Notes: generated by a model from the sequence alone, not told the origin. A stretch of DNA of 64,000 nt from Microbulbifer sp. VAAF005 (GCF_030012985.1 NZ_CP120233.1:2277001-2341000); one strand, 5' to 3'; numbered from the stretch's first letter, positions 27,825 to 38,114 are shown. Made by a program: numbers and translations.

Positions 27825-28085
27825 TTACCAGCTGCCATCGGCTTCCTGAACTGGCCCAACAAAGGTAGCGATCCCCTCCTCTTTAAGAGCATCGAGCGCT
27901 TCATCCAGCGCTTCCCGCTCAGTCTCAAACGCATCTTCCCACACGGTTGAGTTGTTGTGTTCATCGACGATTTCAAGCAGCCAGCCGCCCTCACCATCTT
28001 CGTAAATATCGATCTGGACGGAAACCTCGCCCTCCCGATAGATCTGGCTCAACTCCGATTCTTTCGGTGCAAACTCTTCGCCCAT
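27825..28085 (-). CDS. Small acidic conserved hypothetical protein
   Basis: From ATG 28085 (GAGG ~8 nt upstream) the product is 86 aa: MGEEFAPKESELSQIYREGE, then a beta-type core (VSVQIDIYEDGEGGWLLEIV) and a helix (FETEREALDEALDALKEEGI). A longer TTG start at 28133 is possible but has no good ribosome site. The pattern of a small beta sheet plus acidic helix is common to uncharacterised gammaproteobacterial proteins. It is divergent from trhO. Confidence 0.68.
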   Translation of the reverse strand: MGEEFAPKESELSQIYREGEVSVQIDIYEDGEGGWLLEIVDEHNNSTVWEDAFETEREALDEALDALKEEGIATFVGPVQEADGSW

Positions 28086-28282
28086 GGGATTCGCCTCGCT
28101 GTGACCTTGAAATTTCGGCCAGAACTTTGACAACTTGCGGCCCGACGGTCAACTACAAATCCCTTTTCTTGCAGGTGCGGACCGCCTGCTTACTGTACGA
28201 CAAGCTCCTTTTTTTGCGATAAAATGCGCGGCGATTTTTTCTGCTCCGGATTTGCGATCCGGCCCGCAACTGAGGAAGTACC

Positions 28283-29284
28283 ATGAACCATTTTGTTGTC
28301 TGTGCACTGTATAAGTTCGTTACCCTTGAGAACTTTGAAACGCTTCGCGCCCCACTGCTGGAGGTGATGCAAGAAAACAGTGTTCGCGGCACCCTGCTGT
28401 TGGCCCAAGAGGGCATCAATGGCACTGTAGCCGGCTCCCGCGAAGGTATCGACGCGGTATTAGCCCATTTGAAGTCAGACGAGCGCCTCGCCAACCTGGA
28501 CTACAAAGAGTCCATCACCCAGGCAATGCCCTTCCTGCGCAGTAAAGTGAAGCTAAAGAAAGAAATTGTCACCATGGGTGTAGAGGGCATTGATCCACTG
28601 CGCACCGTCGGCACCTATGTCAAACCCAAAGATTGGAATGCCCTGATCAGCGACCCAGAGGTTGTTGTCGTGGACACCCGCAATGACTATGAATTCCAGG
28701 TCGGTACTTTCAAGAATTCCATCAACCCGGAAACTGAGACTTTCCGCGAGTTCCCGCAGTACGTAAAAGAGAATATGGACCCGACCAAGCACAAGAAGGT
28801 CGCCATGTTCTGCACCGGCGGTATCCGCTGCGAGAAGTCCACAGCCTATATGAAAGAGCAGGGCTTTGAAGAGGTATATCACCTCCACGGCGGTATTTTG
28901 AAATACCTGGAAGAAGTCCCAGCAGAAGAATCCCTGTGGGAAGGCGAGTGCTTTGTTTTCGATGAGCGGGTGACAGTCAACCACAACCTGGAACGCGGCA
29001 AATATGATCAATGCAATGCATGCCGCATGCCCATCACTGAGGAAGACCAGCAATCTCCCCTGTTCGAGCAGGGTGTAAGCTGCCCGCACTGCCACGACAA
29101 GGTGCCTGAAGCCGACCGAGCCCGTTTCCGCGAGCGCGAAAAGCAAATTCAGCTAGCCAAACAGCGCGGCGAAGTACACATTGGCCAGGACGCCCGCGAG
29201 CAAACCGTCTCCCGCCGCGAGCAAAAGAGAGAGGAGCGTCGCCGCCAGGCTGAAGCCCAACAGGCGCGCAGCCAGCAGGCCTAA
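28283..29284 (+). CDS. trhO: tRNA uridine(34) hydroxylase, rhodanese domain (TrhO/YceA)
   Basis: Oxygen-dependent hydroxylation of U34 giving 5-hydroxyuridine in tRNA, a step towards cmo5U/mo5U. The 333-residue protein has the N-terminal ferredoxin-like UPF0176 domain ([20 protein letters not shown]), the rhodanese domain with active Cys at about residue 177 ([16 protein letters not shown]), and a zinc-type C-terminus (CNACRMPI ... [13 protein letters not shown]). The tail is Arg/Gln-rich coiled coil. GAGGAAG precedes the ATG. Intact and typical. Confidence 0.95.
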   Translation: MNHFVVCALYKFVTLENFETLRAPLLEVMQENSVRGTLLLAQEGINGTVAGSREGIDAVLAHLKSDERLANLDYKESITQAMPFLRSKVKLKKEIVTMGVEGIDPLRTVGTYVKPKDWNALISDPEVVVVDTRNDYEFQVGTFKNSINPETETFREFPQYVKENMDPTKHKKVAMFCTGGIRCEKSTAYMKEQGFEEVYHLHGGILKYLEEVPAEESLWEGECFVFDERVTVNHNLERGKYDQCNACRMPITEEDQQSPLFEQGVSCPHCHDKVPEADRARFREREKQIQLAKQRGEVHIGQDAREQTVSRREQKREERRRQAEAQQARSQQA

Positions 29285-29292
29285 CTCCTCCC

Positions 29293-29685
29293 CTAGAGAG
29301 CAAGAGGCTGAGGTACGACCTTTATCTGGGCTAGCCAGGCCTCTGCCTCGGCCTCCACAACGAACTCCCTAGAACTGAGCCTGCACAGGCAGGAGCCGTG
29401 GCTGGGCAGCGGACAGGTCCAGCGCCCTCGCGGATGTAACACCGCGATAAATGCCCGTCGCAGTACAGGGTTCTCAGCAATAAAGTGAATAAACTTCTGG
29501 TGTTCCTCCAGTGTGGTTTTGCTGCGCGCATAACGCAGGTCGAGTAGTACACGTAGGGGTTTTCGGTGGCGATACTTTTCCACCAGTAGTGCAATGGCTT
29601 CTATTTTGTCCTTATACCCCACCGGACCAAAAAAAAGCACACGCGCTATTCCACCCGCCGGCCGATAGCTAATATGAAAATTCAT
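29293..29685 (-). CDS. Hypothetical protein, STAS/SpoIIAA-like
   Basis: From ATG 29685 the product is ~130 aa: MNFHISYRPAGGIARVLFFG, then a helix and LRVLLDLRYARSKTTLEEHQ, an alternating strand-helix order like SpoIIAA/STAS-type proteins that bind partners. The second half (HPRGRWTCPLPSHGSCLCRL, EAEAEAWLAQ) is short strands and a final helix. No catalytic motif. It ends 8 nt after the convergent trhO stop. Confidence 0.55.
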   Translation of the reverse strand: MNFHISYRPAGGIARVLFFGPVGYKDKIEAIALLVEKYRHRKPLRVLLDLRYARSKTTLEEHQKFIHFIAENPVLRRAFIAVLHPRGRWTCPLPSHGSCLCRLSSREFVVEAEAEAWLAQIKVVPQPLAL

Positions 29686-29697
29686 TGATAACAGCAC

Positions 29698-30277
29698 CCG
29701 TGCGCTTGTCTTTTTTATTTTTATCGACTACAGCTTCCGCAATGCCTCTTTTTATTGTCTTACCTGTATTGAAAACGCGAAATAAGGCAGACTTTTTTCT
29801 CGTACACTCCTGATATTTACTTCTACCTCAACGGCAATCCAACATCCGTATAAAGGGTTTGACGTTTGTCGGCGAAAATACTGCACCTGTAAACCCGTTT
29901 TAATACCCTCAGCCCCAACTACATTTAATAAGCGACAAAAAACCTGCAAATACTGCCACCTAAAAATCATAAGCGGTCTATATCGCAAAAAAATATCGGC
30001 TTTATGATTTTTAAAACAATAAGTAACTAGTACGATCAAAATACCCCTGTTTTTTACCAGGTAATTCTGTGAAATATTTTGAAAGTTCTAATTTACCCAG
30101 AGCGCGACAGAAGTGGGCTATCGCTAAAAGGAAATCTGTACCATAAAACAAGGAACAAACTAGTACGGCTTACTTCAATGAGGGACACCGGGCTGCATCA
30201 ATATAGAAATATTGGAGCCCGGTAAAAACAGAAAAACAAAGAAAATTATTTCTTTGTGATCAATATCGCGAATGGGT
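29698..30277. other. 580-bp region with no confident gene, one strong hairpin
   Basis: AT-rich. A minus-strand open frame at 29752-30039 (95 aa) has no ribosome site or recognisable domain and I do not call it. At 30187-30223 the arms ACCGGGCT / AGCCCGGT, continued by CAATAT / ATATTG, form a stable hairpin without a T tract. The region could hold a small RNA or the upstream region of the STAS-like gene. Confidence 0.4.
30236..30257 (-). terminator. Possible terminator of apbC
   Basis: On the minus strand, arms ACAAAGAAA / TTTCTTTGT around a 4-nt loop lie 20 nt after the apbC stop and are followed by TTTTCTGTTTTT. The stem is AT-rich, so this is tentative. Confidence 0.45.
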
Positions 30278-31428
30278 TCAACTTATTTCGATTTCCGGCA
30301 TATCGCTGTCATCACTGCTGTTTAACCAGATCTGGGCAGCAGCCTTGCGGGCAATTTCGCAATAAAAACCAGCAATTTCACTATCTGGATCGGAAATAAC
30401 ACTGGGCTGTCCGCTATCCACATCGGCGCGGATTTTCTGTGCCAGCGGAAGCTCTCCCAGTAAATGGGTATCGTACTCTGCAGCGATTCGCTCACCGCCA
30501 CCGGTACCGAAAATTGGCTCGCTGTGACCACACTTGGAACAAGTATGCAGCGCCATATTTTCCACAATACCCAGCACAGGTACCGATACCTTGCGGAACA
30601 TCTCCACGCCCTTAATGGCATCTTTTAGTGCCAGGTCTTGAGGGGTAGTTACAATTACCGCACCGGCCAATGTAGTTTTCTGTGCCAGCGTCAATTGAAT
30701 ATCCCCGGTACCCGGGGGCATATCCACAACCAGGTAATCAAGCCCATCCCGACTTTCCCCCACAGGGTTTGACTGAGAATCTGGTTGAGCGCGCCGCTGG
30801 CCATAGGCCCGCGCCATACCGCAGGGGTCTCCTCGGTCATCAGGTACCCCAGAGACATTGTCTCTATTCCATGGGCCTCTACCGGCACAAAGAATTTCTG
30901 TTCTTTCACATGCGGGCGCTGGTCTTCAGTTCCCAGCATGGTGGGCAGGCTCGGGCCGTAGATATCAGCATCCAACAAACCAACCCGGGCACCTTCCGCC
31001 GCCAGGGCCAGGGCCAGATTGACCGCAGTCGTGGACTTGCCAACCCCGCCTTTGCCCGACGCGACAGCAACAATGTTTTTTACCTTCGCCAGAGTTTCCG
31101 GCGCCCCGGAAGTCGGCGTAGCGGGAATATCGCTGAACAGCTCAAACTGCAACTTAGAGCCTTTGAGGGGCCCGGCTTTCAACAGCGGCTGACAGCTCTC
31201 CTCCACCCGCTGGAGCCAATCTGCCTCCTGGCTCGCACACGGATATCCCAGGGTAATCCCGGCGAAAACAGTTTCGTCCTCATACCCAACTTCAATTTCT
31301 GCGTCCAAATCATCCAGCGGCAAGCCACTGGCAGGATCATGCAACTGGCCGAGGCACTCCGCCAGTCGCTCCAGTTCAGCCTGAACTTCCTGTGACAGCT
31401 CGTCATGATCGTGATGATGATCGCTCAC
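30278..31428 (-). CDS. apbC: ApbC/Mrp iron-sulfur carrier ATPase, frameshifted
   Basis: P-loop Fe-S cluster carrier. The N-terminal frame (31428-~30760) has a His/Asp-rich start (MSDHHHDHDE), a MIP18-like domain (about residues 10-100) and Walker A GKGGVGKSTTAVNLALALA. The other frame (~30760-30278) resumes at DYLVVDMPPGTGDIQLTLAQ and carries the CSKC cluster-binding pair. The break is in the C run 30757-30761. One added base gives SQTLWGESRDGLDYLVV, a natural join and a ~385-aa protein. Because this gene is normally conserved, I read it as one gene with a sequencing or recent indel. It is divergent from metG, the usual neighbour. Confidence 0.85.
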
Positions 31429-31639
31429 GGTATCTCCCTCTCAGCGCTTCTAGATTGGCTCGCATTGTGTCGGATGACGCGGCCTAACACCAGCCACAGC
31501 AGCCAAACAAGGATTCACATAAGCCAGCTTGATCCCTCCACGACATAGTGCAAATCTGCTATATTCCGCGGTCTTTTGACGATCTTCGGCCCACTCTCCG
31601 TGAGTCCCTGGCCGCAACCCCACAGCGATGGAAAAACCG

Positions 31640-33667
31640 ATGTCCGATACGCGCAACATTCTCGTCACCAGCGCACTGCCCTATGCCAATGGCTCCCTAC
31701 ATCTGGGCCATGTGCTCGAATATATCCAAACCGATATTTGGGCCCGCTTCCAGCGTGCGCGCGGCAATAACTGCCTGTATATCTGTGCCGACGATGCTCA
31801 CGGCACTGCAATTATGCTGAAAGCTGAACAACTGGGCCTGACCCCGGAACAGCATATCGCCAATATGCAGGCAGAACACGAGCGCGACTTCGCCGACTTC
31901 CTGATTGGTGTGGACAACTACCACTCCACCCATTCAGAGGAAAACCGCGAGCTGTCGGCAATGATCTACCGCCGCCTCAGCGAAAACGGCCACATCGCGT
32001 CGCGCACTATTACCCAGGCTTTCGATCCAGAGAAACAGCTTTTCCTGGCGGATCGCTATATCAAGGGAACCTGCCCCCGCTGCAGCACGCCCGACCAGTA
32101 TGGTGATAACTGTGAAGCCTGTGGCGCCACCTACAGCCCTACCGAACTGATCGATCCGGTATCAGCGATCTCCGGCGCCACTCCGATAGAAAAGGAGTCA
32201 GAGCACTTCTTCTTTACCCTGCCCGCATTCACCGAGTACCTGCGCGAGTGGACTCGCTCCGGTACCCTCCAGGATGAAGTGGCCAACAAGCTGGCCGAAT
32301 GGCTGGAAGAGGGTCTGCAAGAGTGGGATATTTCCCGCGACGCCCCTTACTTCGGTTTTGAAATTCCCGATGCGCCGGGCAAATATTTCTACGTGTGGCT
32401 CGACGCTCCCATTGGCTATATGGCCAGTCTCAAAAACTACTGCGACAGCAAAGGGCTGGACTGGCAGGAGTACTGGAAAAAAGACAGCGACGCCGAGGTC
32501 TACCATTTTATCGGCAAGGATATCGTCAACTTCCACGCACTCTTTTGGCCAGCCATGCTGGACTCAGCGGACTTCCGCACCCCCAACAAAGTTTGCGTAC
32601 ACGGCTTCCTTACCGTAAACGGCAAGAAGATGTCCAAGTCCCGCGGCACCTTTATCAATGCCCGCAACTACCTGGATCACTTGAGCCCTGAGTATTTGCG
32701 CTACTACTTCGCCGCCAAACTGACCGGTGGCGTCGATGACCTGGATCTGAACCTGGACGATTTTATCGCCAAGGTGAACTCTGATCTGGTGGGTAAAGTA
32801 GTCAATATCGCCTCTCGCACCGCCAAGTTTGTCAGCAAGTCCGGTGGCAAGCTGGCCGGCGAACTGGCCGACGAACAATTGTGGAACCAATTTGTAGAAG
32901 CGGCTCCACGAATTGCTGAGTATTACGAGCAGCGAGAATACGCCCGCGCCATGCGCGACATTATGGCTCTGGCCGACGCCGCCAATGCCTGGATCGCCGA
33001 CAAGGCTCCCTGGTCCCTGGCCAAGCAGGAGGGCACCGAAGCTGAGGTTCTGGCTATTTGCTCCCAGGGTGTGAATATGTTCCGCGCCCTGATCACCTGG
33101 CTCGCCCCGGTATTGCCCAACACTGCACAAAAAGCGGCGGAGTTCCTCAACAGTGAGCTGGATTGGAACAGCGCAACCAAACCGCTGACAGATCACGAAA
33201 TCAAGAAGTTCAAACCGCTGCTGCAACGGGTTGAGAAAACCCAGGTAGATGCGGTTATGGATGCGGCTGCGGAATCCTTGGCCCAGCTACAAGCGGAAAC
33301 CAAAGCTGCTACCGGCCCTCTAGCGGAGGACCCCATTGCTGAGGAAATCCAGTTTGATGACTTCGCCAAAGTAGACTTGAGGATCGCCCTGATCGCCAAA
33401 GCTGAGCATGTTGAAGGCGCCGGTAAACTGCTGCGCTTAACCCTGGATCTGGGCGGCGAAACCCGCCAGGTATTTGCCGGTATTAAAAGCGCCTACGCCC
33501 CTGAGGACCTGGAAGGTAAGCACACCGTTATGGTCGCCAACCTGGCGCCGCGTAAAATGCGCTTTGGTGTCAGTGAGGGTATGGTTCTGGCAGCAGGTCC
33601 CGGAGGTAAGGACCTGTGGATACTGGAGCCCCACGAGGGCGCCAAACCCGGTATGCGCGTAATGTAA
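31640..33667 (+). CDS. metG: Methionyl-tRNA synthetase with C-terminal tRNA-binding domain
   Basis: Class I synthetase charging initiator and elongator tRNA(Met). The start [20 protein letters not shown] leads to HLGHVLEY (HIGH motif), a four-cysteine zinc knuckle (CPRC ... CEAC), and [10 protein letters not shown] (KMSKS loop). The C-terminal ~110 residues are an EMAP/Trbp-like OB fold ([34 protein letters not shown]). I prefer ATG 31640; an in-frame ATG four codons upstream (31628) is an alternative. Complete at 675 aa. Confidence 0.97.
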   Translation: MSDTRNILVTSALPYANGSLHLGHVLEYIQTDIWARFQRARGNNCLYICADDAHGTAIMLKAEQLGLTPEQHIANMQAEHERDFADFLIGVDNYHSTHSEENRELSAMIYRRLSENGHIASRTITQAFDPEKQLFLADRYIKGTCPRCSTPDQYGDNCEACGATYSPTELIDPVSAISGATPIEKESEHFFFTLPAFTEYLREWTRSGTLQDEVANKLAEWLEEGLQEWDISRDAPYFGFEIPDAPGKYFYVWLDAPIGYMASLKNYCDSKGLDWQEYWKKDSDAEVYHFIGKDIVNFHALFWPAMLDSADFRTPNKVCVHGFLTVNGKKMSKSRGTFINARNYLDHLSPEYLRYYFAAKLTGGVDDLDLNLDDFIAKVNSDLVGKVVNIASRTAKFVSKSGGKLAGELADEQLWNQFVEAAPRIAEYYEQREYARAMRDIMALADAANAWIADKAPWSLAKQEGTEAEVLAICSQGVNMFRALITWLAPVLPNTAQKAAEFLNSELDWNSATKPLTDHEIKKFKPLLQRVEKTQVDAVMDAAAESLAQLQAETKAATGPLAEDPIAEEIQFDDFAKVDLRIALIAKAEHVEGAGKLLRLTLDLGGETRQVFAGIKSAYAPEDLEGKHTVMVANLAPRKMRFGVSEGMVLAAGPGGKDLWILEPHEGAKPGMRVM

Positions 33668-33668
33668 T

Positions 33669-33691
33669 TTTCCTGCGCTAACGCAGGGAAA
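33669..33691. terminator. Hairpin between metG and the convergent DMT gene
   Basis: CCTGCG (33672-33677) / CGCAGG (33682-33687) with a CTAA loop and T/A flanks on both sides. It overlaps the DMT-gene stop codon and begins 2 nt after metG. Probably shared. Confidence 0.5.
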
Positions 33692-34580
33692 CTGCAATCA
33701 AGCCGGCACACACCAGCCCCACTCCCAGCAGCTGGGGCCTGTGTGCCGGCTCCTTGAGTAACCAGACCGCCAAGCCCACGCCCAGGGGAATACTCAACTG
33801 CCTTAGGGCAACTACATAACTCACATTTTCAGTCATTGTCATCGCCAGCAGTACCAGGCCGTAAGTCGCTCCCATCATGGCACCGGTCAGGGCCCCGACC
33901 TTCAAATCCCGAAAACTTTGGATCAATGGCGCAGTGCCACTCTGACCCAAGCACCCCAGAAGCAGCCATACACCACAGGCAAGAAACTGCATCCCCAAAT
34001 AGCTGTAGGCCAGAACAAGCGCAGGGATAGTGCCTCCCGCAGTATCCCCCAGGTAAATCAGCGCCCCTTTATCTGCCAGTGAATAGCCCACAGTGCCAAT
34101 GGCTGCGACCAGCGCCCAGGCGCAGTCCGCGCGCCAATAAGCTCTCCAGTGCCACTCGCGGAAATACACCAACGGTACCAGCAGGCAGCCAATTGTCACC
34201 AACAGCATTCCCACCCAGGCGAGTGGAGGTAGCGATTGCCCCAACAATACCGTTGCCAGTGCAACCAGCAATACCGGCAATGCTCGAGCAACGGGATAGA
34301 CCAATCCCATATTGGCTCGCTGGTAGGCGAGGGATAAGCCCCCCATATAAATCATTTGAAAAAAACCACTACCGATAAGGAGGATCCAGAAACTTCGCGG
34401 GAGCGAATCAACCTGATATAGCAACCAAAAATTTAGCGGTAAAAGAAAAATTCCAACACTGAGAGTCGCGATACAGAAAAAAGCGGGAGTTGGTGTGCGA
34501 GACTTCCCCAGTAAATTCCAACCCGCGTGTAGAAATGCAGAAATTAAAACAAGACTGGCAGCGGTAAACGATATTCCCAT
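33678..34580 (-). CDS. EamA/DMT-family transporter
   Basis: A ~300-residue integral membrane protein with about ten helices in two EamA halves (ISAFLHAGWNLLGKSRTPTP in the first; ALVLAYSYLGMQFLACGVWL in the second; GVGLAVWLLKEPAHRPQLLG near the end). Drug/metabolite transporters of this type usually export amino acids or metabolites; the substrate is unknown. ATG 34580 has AGAGGG ~5 nt upstream and is preferred to TTG 34595. Convergent with metG. Confidence 0.88.
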   Translation of the reverse strand: MGISFTAASLVLISAFLHAGWNLLGKSRTPTPAFFCIATLSVGIFLLPLNFWLLYQVDSLPRSFWILLIGSGFFQMIYMGGLSLAYQRANMGLVYPVARALPVLLVALATVLLGQSLPPLAWVGMLLVTIGCLLVPLVYFREWHWRAYWRADCAWALVAAIGTVGYSLADKGALIYLGDTAGGTIPALVLAYSYLGMQFLACGVWLLLGCLGQSGTAPLIQSFRDLKVGALTGAMMGATYGLVLLAMTMTENVSYVVALRQLSIPLGVGLAVWLLKEPAHRPQLLGVGLVCAGLIAVSLR

Positions 34581-34731
34581 AGAGGCCCTCTTCAATTGCG
34601 ACAGAAAGGCCCCGACAAACCAACCGTAGCCACGAATATGCGCAGTTAAGGCCGCTGGCCAGCAAAGTTTTGCATTCCTTCTTCACTGCCGTAGCATGTC
34701 CACCACACTGCAAATCTATCGAGGAGATGTC

Positions 34732-35679
34732 ATGCGCGGCGTATTTCTGGACACTTTGACAATGAAGCTTGAGGAGCTGGATACCTCGGCCCTAACAAAT
34801 AGTCTAGACCAGTGGGACTTCTATGAAACGACTCCCGCCGAAAAAGTCGCGGAGCGAATCGCCGAGGCCGAGGTGGTAATAACCAATAAAGTCATAATAA
34901 GCCGCACATTATTGGAGCAAGCCAGCAAATTAAAAATGATTTGTGTTTGTGCAACCGGTACAAATAACATCGATCTCGCCGCCGCACAGGAATTAAATAT
35001 TCCGGTGTACAACGTTAAAGGTTATGCGGGGGCTTCTGTACCACAGCACACTCTTGCCCTGATCCTGGCTCTTGCTTCCAAGTGGCACCGCTATCACAAC
35101 GATGTTTTTGCCGGACGCTGGAGCCAATCTACAATTTTTTGCCTGCTCGATCACCCAGTGGTTGAACTCGCAGGAAAAACACTCGGTATCATTGGCTTTG
35201 GTGCCCTCGGGCAGAAGGTGGCAAAACTGGGGGAAGCCCTGGACATGCGGGTACTGGTGGCTGAATCATTTAGCGGCACACCCGCTGAAGGCAGGACGCC
35301 ACTGCAACAATTGTGTGCAGAGTCCGATGTCATCAGTCTGCACTGCCCGCTCACAGAAGAAACCGATCAGCTGGTAGACGAGCAATTCATCGCCGCGATG
35401 AAACCCGGCGCACTCCTGGTCAATACGGCTCGGGGCGGGCTGGTAAATGAACAGGCACTGGCGGATGCTTTGCGCAGCGGACACCTTGGGGGGGCGGCAC
35501 TGGATGTCCTCAGCCAGGAGCCCCCACCCGCCAGTCACCCACTATTGGACAGAGATATCCCCAATTTGATTATCACCCCCCACAACGCCTGGATCAGCCG
35601 TGAATCACGCCAGCGCCTACTCAACGGCGTCGTAGAGAATATTGAAACCTGGAAAAGTGAGAGTACCAGCCATCCATAA
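34732..35679 (+). CDS. D-2-hydroxyacid dehydrogenase (glycerate dehydrogenase-like)
   Basis: NAD(P)-dependent reductase of 2-keto acids such as hydroxypyruvate. From ATG 34732 (GAGGAGA ~6 nt upstream) the product is 315 aa. Catalytic and cofactor motifs are visible: the Rossmann GxGxxG in GIIGFGALGQKVAKLGEAL, the catalytic Arg in LVNTARGGLVNEQAL, Glu in LDVLSQEPP, and His in ITPHNAWISRESR. Substrate assignment within the family is uncertain. An upstream in-frame ATG (34696) has no ribosome site. Confidence 0.92.
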   Translation: MRGVFLDTLTMKLEELDTSALTNSLDQWDFYETTPAEKVAERIAEAEVVITNKVIISRTLLEQASKLKMICVCATGTNNIDLAAAQELNIPVYNVKGYAGASVPQHTLALILALASKWHRYHNDVFAGRWSQSTIFCLLDHPVVELAGKTLGIIGFGALGQKVAKLGEALDMRVLVAESFSGTPAEGRTPLQQLCAESDVISLHCPLTEETDQLVDEQFIAAMKPGALLVNTARGGLVNEQALADALRSGHLGGAALDVLSQEPPPASHPLLDRDIPNLIITPHNAWISRESRQRLLNGVVENIETWKSESTSHP

Positions 35680-35939
35680 ACAACTCGCTTTTATCTAACC
35701 CAAGCCATCTCAGGCATCTGCCGGTCCGAGGACTAAGCCCCTCTGTGAACCCAGGCCGGCTTTTGCCGTTTGAAACCACGACCGGGCCCGAACAGCTGCC
35801 AGCCATAGTCCAAGATCAGTAGCAGGGACAGGGACTTTTTTCTGCAAAAATCGAGTGAAAAAAACCCCTTTTTCAAGTGGGAATTACCACGCGGGACTAT
35901 AGACTTCCTCGGCAATTAAACCCCGAGAGGAGAAACCTG

Positions 35940-36191
35940 ATGGCAACCGCAAGATCTCCACATACGAACTCCAGTAGGGAGAAGCTGCAACAGGCCTATA
36001 ATCTTGCTGGAGAGGCCGCTTCACAAGCTGCTGGCAGCTTGAAAGAGAGGGCCCGGACCTCTGTAGAGTCCCAGAGACAACGTGCCACCGATGTAATGGA
36101 AAAAGCGGAGTCCTCACTTCGGGAGCGCCCCATTCTCGCTGTTGGCTGTGCATTTGTTGTTGGCTGGGCAATTGCGAAGCTCTTTAAGTAA
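35940..36191 (+). CDS. DUF883 / YqjD-ElaB-like membrane-tethered protein
   Basis: An 83-residue protein: a helical hydrophilic N-region (LQQAYNLAGEAASQAAGSLK, SVESQRQRATDVMEKAESSL), then RERPILAVGCAFVVGWAIAK, the C-terminal membrane tail typical of DUF883. E. coli YqjD and ElaB bind ribosomes at the membrane in stationary phase. GAGGAGA precedes the ATG, which I chose over an upstream in-frame ATG. It is the first gene of a three-gene stress/envelope cluster. Confidence 0.85.
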   Translation: MATARSPHTNSSREKLQQAYNLAGEAASQAAGSLKERARTSVESQRQRATDVMEKAESSLRERPILAVGCAFVVGWAIAKLFK

Positions 36192-36229
36192 CGCTGCTCT
36201 CTTTTTTCGACTGGTAAGGACACCCCCTG

Positions 36230-36727
36230 ATGGGCAATGAAAAAAAGTCCCAAGCGTCTGGCGAGAATGCCGATTCCGCTGCGCAGGAGCGCAGCCCGGA
36301 TCAGTCTTCACCTTCTCCCTCAGGGAAAGACTCTGATGGAGAAGGTGAAAATAGCCTTGAAGCTACCCTCGCTCGCGCCGAGGCAACACTGACCCTACTG
36401 ACTGCCTGGTTGGCTAATATTCAAAAGCTATTCCAGTTGGAGTTGGATAGAACAATTGCAGCCGGCAAGCGTATTGTTGCCCTGCAACTGATGTTACTGC
36501 CTCTAAGTGCGGCCCTCATCGTCAGTCTCTGTGGAGGCGTTGGGCTGATTGCCTACTATTTTTCCCAGTCTATTTATTTGGCATTTCTGGTATTTATTCT
36601 TATCCAGGTCGCTATTTTGGCGGGAGCTATCGTTTATCAAAAGAAGCTGGTGCCCCTACTGGGTTTTGAAGAGACCAAGCGACAAGTTAAAGAGGCTTTA
36701 AACGATGTCACTGAAGTCTTTAAATAA
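36230..36727 (+). CDS. YqjE-like membrane protein (Phage_holin_3_6 superfamily)
   Basis: A 165-aa protein with a Ser/Asp/Glu-rich N-tail (~1-45), an amphipathic helix (ARAEATLTLLTAWLANIQKL) and two membrane helices (~80-100, 108-130), matching the PF07332 type found next to DUF883 genes. The holin name is only by superfamily; no phage genes are nearby. It follows the DUF883 gene by 38 nt and its end overlaps the next gene. Confidence 0.78.
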   Translation: MGNEKKSQASGENADSAAQERSPDQSSPSPSGKDSDGEGENSLEATLARAEATLTLLTAWLANIQKLFQLELDRTIAAGKRIVALQLMLLPLSAALIVSLCGGVGLIAYYFSQSIYLAFLVFILIQVAILAGAIVYQKKLVPLLGFEETKRQVKEALNDVTEVFK

Positions 36728-36947
36728 ACAGATCGAACTATGTAGTCGAGACACGGAGCGACAACGGCTCAGTGTGTTGGCAATAGTAAATCGACAACAG
36801 CAGGACGTTCAGCAGCGTTTACAGGGAATTCCCCTGCCACTGGTTTTAGGTCTGGCTTTAATCGCCGGCTTCGCGGTGGAAAAATTATGGCAATTGCCCC
36901 GCACCTCACAGGTGGTTCAGTTTATGCTGTCTATGAGGCCTTTTTAG
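36705..36947 (+). CDS. YqjK-like small membrane protein
   Basis: An 80-aa protein beginning MSLKSLNKQIELCSRDTERQ, with a helical N-half and a single hydrophobic helix (LPLVLGLALIAGFAVEKLWQ). It overlaps the YqjE-like gene by 23 nt, so translation is coupled. Position and pattern match the third gene of yqjD-yqjE-yqjK clusters. Sequence identity to YqjK cannot be judged by eye. Confidence 0.7.
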   Translation: MSLKSLNKQIELCSRDTERQRLSVLAIVNRQQQDVQQRLQGIPLPLVLGLALIAGFAVEKLWQLPRTSQVVQFMLSMRPF

Positions 36948-37031
36948 CCGGCGCTACTCTTTATATAAATATTAATTCAACGGCCACTTCTAAAAAGAGG
37001 GGCACCGGAAAATAACCATAGAAAATAGATA

Positions 37032-37051
37032 CTGGCACATCCTTGTGCCAG
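37032..37051. terminator. Hairpin between YqjK-like gene and yghU
   Basis: Perfect 7-bp stem CTGGCAC / GTGCCAG, 6-nt loop, between two convergent genes. T tracts are weak on both sides. Confidence 0.42.
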
Positions 37052-37073
37052 CCTTACCCATTAATACCCTGTA

Positions 37074-37952
37074 TTAATCAACATCCTTATCGGTCACTTT
37101 ATCTTGGGTGTTATTGTCAAAGTCACCGGCGCTGTGGCGCTCATGTAGTTGTTCGCTGGGCTCACCCCAGATTCGATTGACCATTCGTCCGCGCTTTACC
37201 GCTGGCCGCTCTGCAATTTCCCCCACCCAACGATTGAGATTTTTATAACTCTGGGTATCGAGAAATTCCGCCGCACTATAAGCTTCATTGCGCACCAGAG
37301 CCCCATACCAGGGCCAGATCGCAATATCGGCGATGGTATAAGTCCTTCCCGCCACATACGGATGCTTTGCCAGCTGTTGGTCCAATACGTCCAACTGGCG
37401 CTTTACTTCCATAGCAAATCGGTTGATCGGATATTCATATTTTTCCGGTGCATAGGCATAAAAGTGTCCAAAGCCTCCCCCCAGGTAAGGGGCCGAGCCC
37501 ATCTGCCAGAAGAGCCAATTCAAAGCCTCGGTGCGCTGCTCGGGCGTATGAGGCAATAGGACATTAAACTTTTCTGCCAGGTAGAGCAGTATGGAGCCAC
37601 TTTCAAATACCCGGATTGGTGGCGTAGTGCTGTGATCCACTAAGACCGGAATCTTGGAATTTGGGTTTGCCTCAACAAAACCACTGCCAAACTGCTCTCC
37701 TTCAGTGATACGGACTAAATGGGCATCGTATTCTGCTCCCTCAAACCCGAGTTCCAATAACTCCTCTAACATCACCGTCGCTTTAACCCCGTTCGGCGTA
37801 GCCAAAGAATAGAGCTGCATCGGGTGCTGCCCCTGCGGCAGCGCTTTATCATGGGTCGCACCCGCTACCGGCCGATTGATACTGGCAAAAGCGCCCCCGC
37901 TTTCCTTATCCCACTGCCAAACCTTGGGGGGAGTGTAGGTTTCGTTCGACAT
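37074..37952 (-). CDS. yghU: YghU-type glutathione S-transferase
   Basis: Nu-class GST with disulfide-bond reductase activity in E. coli. From ATG 37952 (GGAG ~7 nt upstream) the product is 292 aa. The start MSNETYTPPKVWQWDKESGG and FASINRPVAGATHDKALPQG are the YghU signature, followed by the thioredoxin-like domain (LYSLATPNGVKATVMLEELL) and GST C-domain (YTIADIAIWPWYGALVRN). A longer frame from 38054 lacks a ribosome site. Confidence 0.93.
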   Translation of the reverse strand: MSNETYTPPKVWQWDKESGGAFASINRPVAGATHDKALPQGQHPMQLYSLATPNGVKATVMLEELLELGFEGAEYDAHLVRITEGEQFGSGFVEANPNSKIPVLVDHSTTPPIRVFESGSILLYLAEKFNVLLPHTPEQRTEALNWLFWQMGSAPYLGGGFGHFYAYAPEKYEYPINRFAMEVKRQLDVLDQQLAKHPYVAGRTYTIADIAIWPWYGALVRNEAYSAAEFLDTQSYKNLNRWVGEIAERPAVKRGRMVNRIWGEPSEQLHERHSAGDFDNNTQDKVTDKDVD

Positions 37953-38096
37953 TAAACTGCTCCAACTGAATTTAAGGTTGCTCTCAAGCAAAAACACGCA
38001 TGCCGCGTCAATATACTGTATTGCCTCTACCCCACGCTTATCACCAAGTACCAAACTGGGTTACCCATCTTGTACCTATCGTTTCAAATTGGCAAA

Positions 38097-38114
38097 GATA
38101 CTGCAAATAGTATC
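38097..38114. promoter_or_regulatory. Dyad upstream of the rsx operon
   Basis: GATACT (38097-38102) / AGTATC (38109-38114) flank GCAAAT, an 18-bp perfect dyad. TTGGCA just upstream is a possible -35. It lies in the 402-nt region between yghU and rsxA, so it could serve either. No regulator can be assigned from the sequence. Confidence 0.35.

Noticed and set aside
29752..30039. A 95-codon minus-strand frame in a gene-poor region
   Set aside because: No ribosome site, no domain and no supporting context; kept only as a remark in the gap entry.
36230..36727. Holin-superfamily protein taken as a sign of prophage
   Set aside because: It sits between DUF883 and YqjK-like genes, a normal chromosomal stress/envelope cluster. 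No other phage genes are present.
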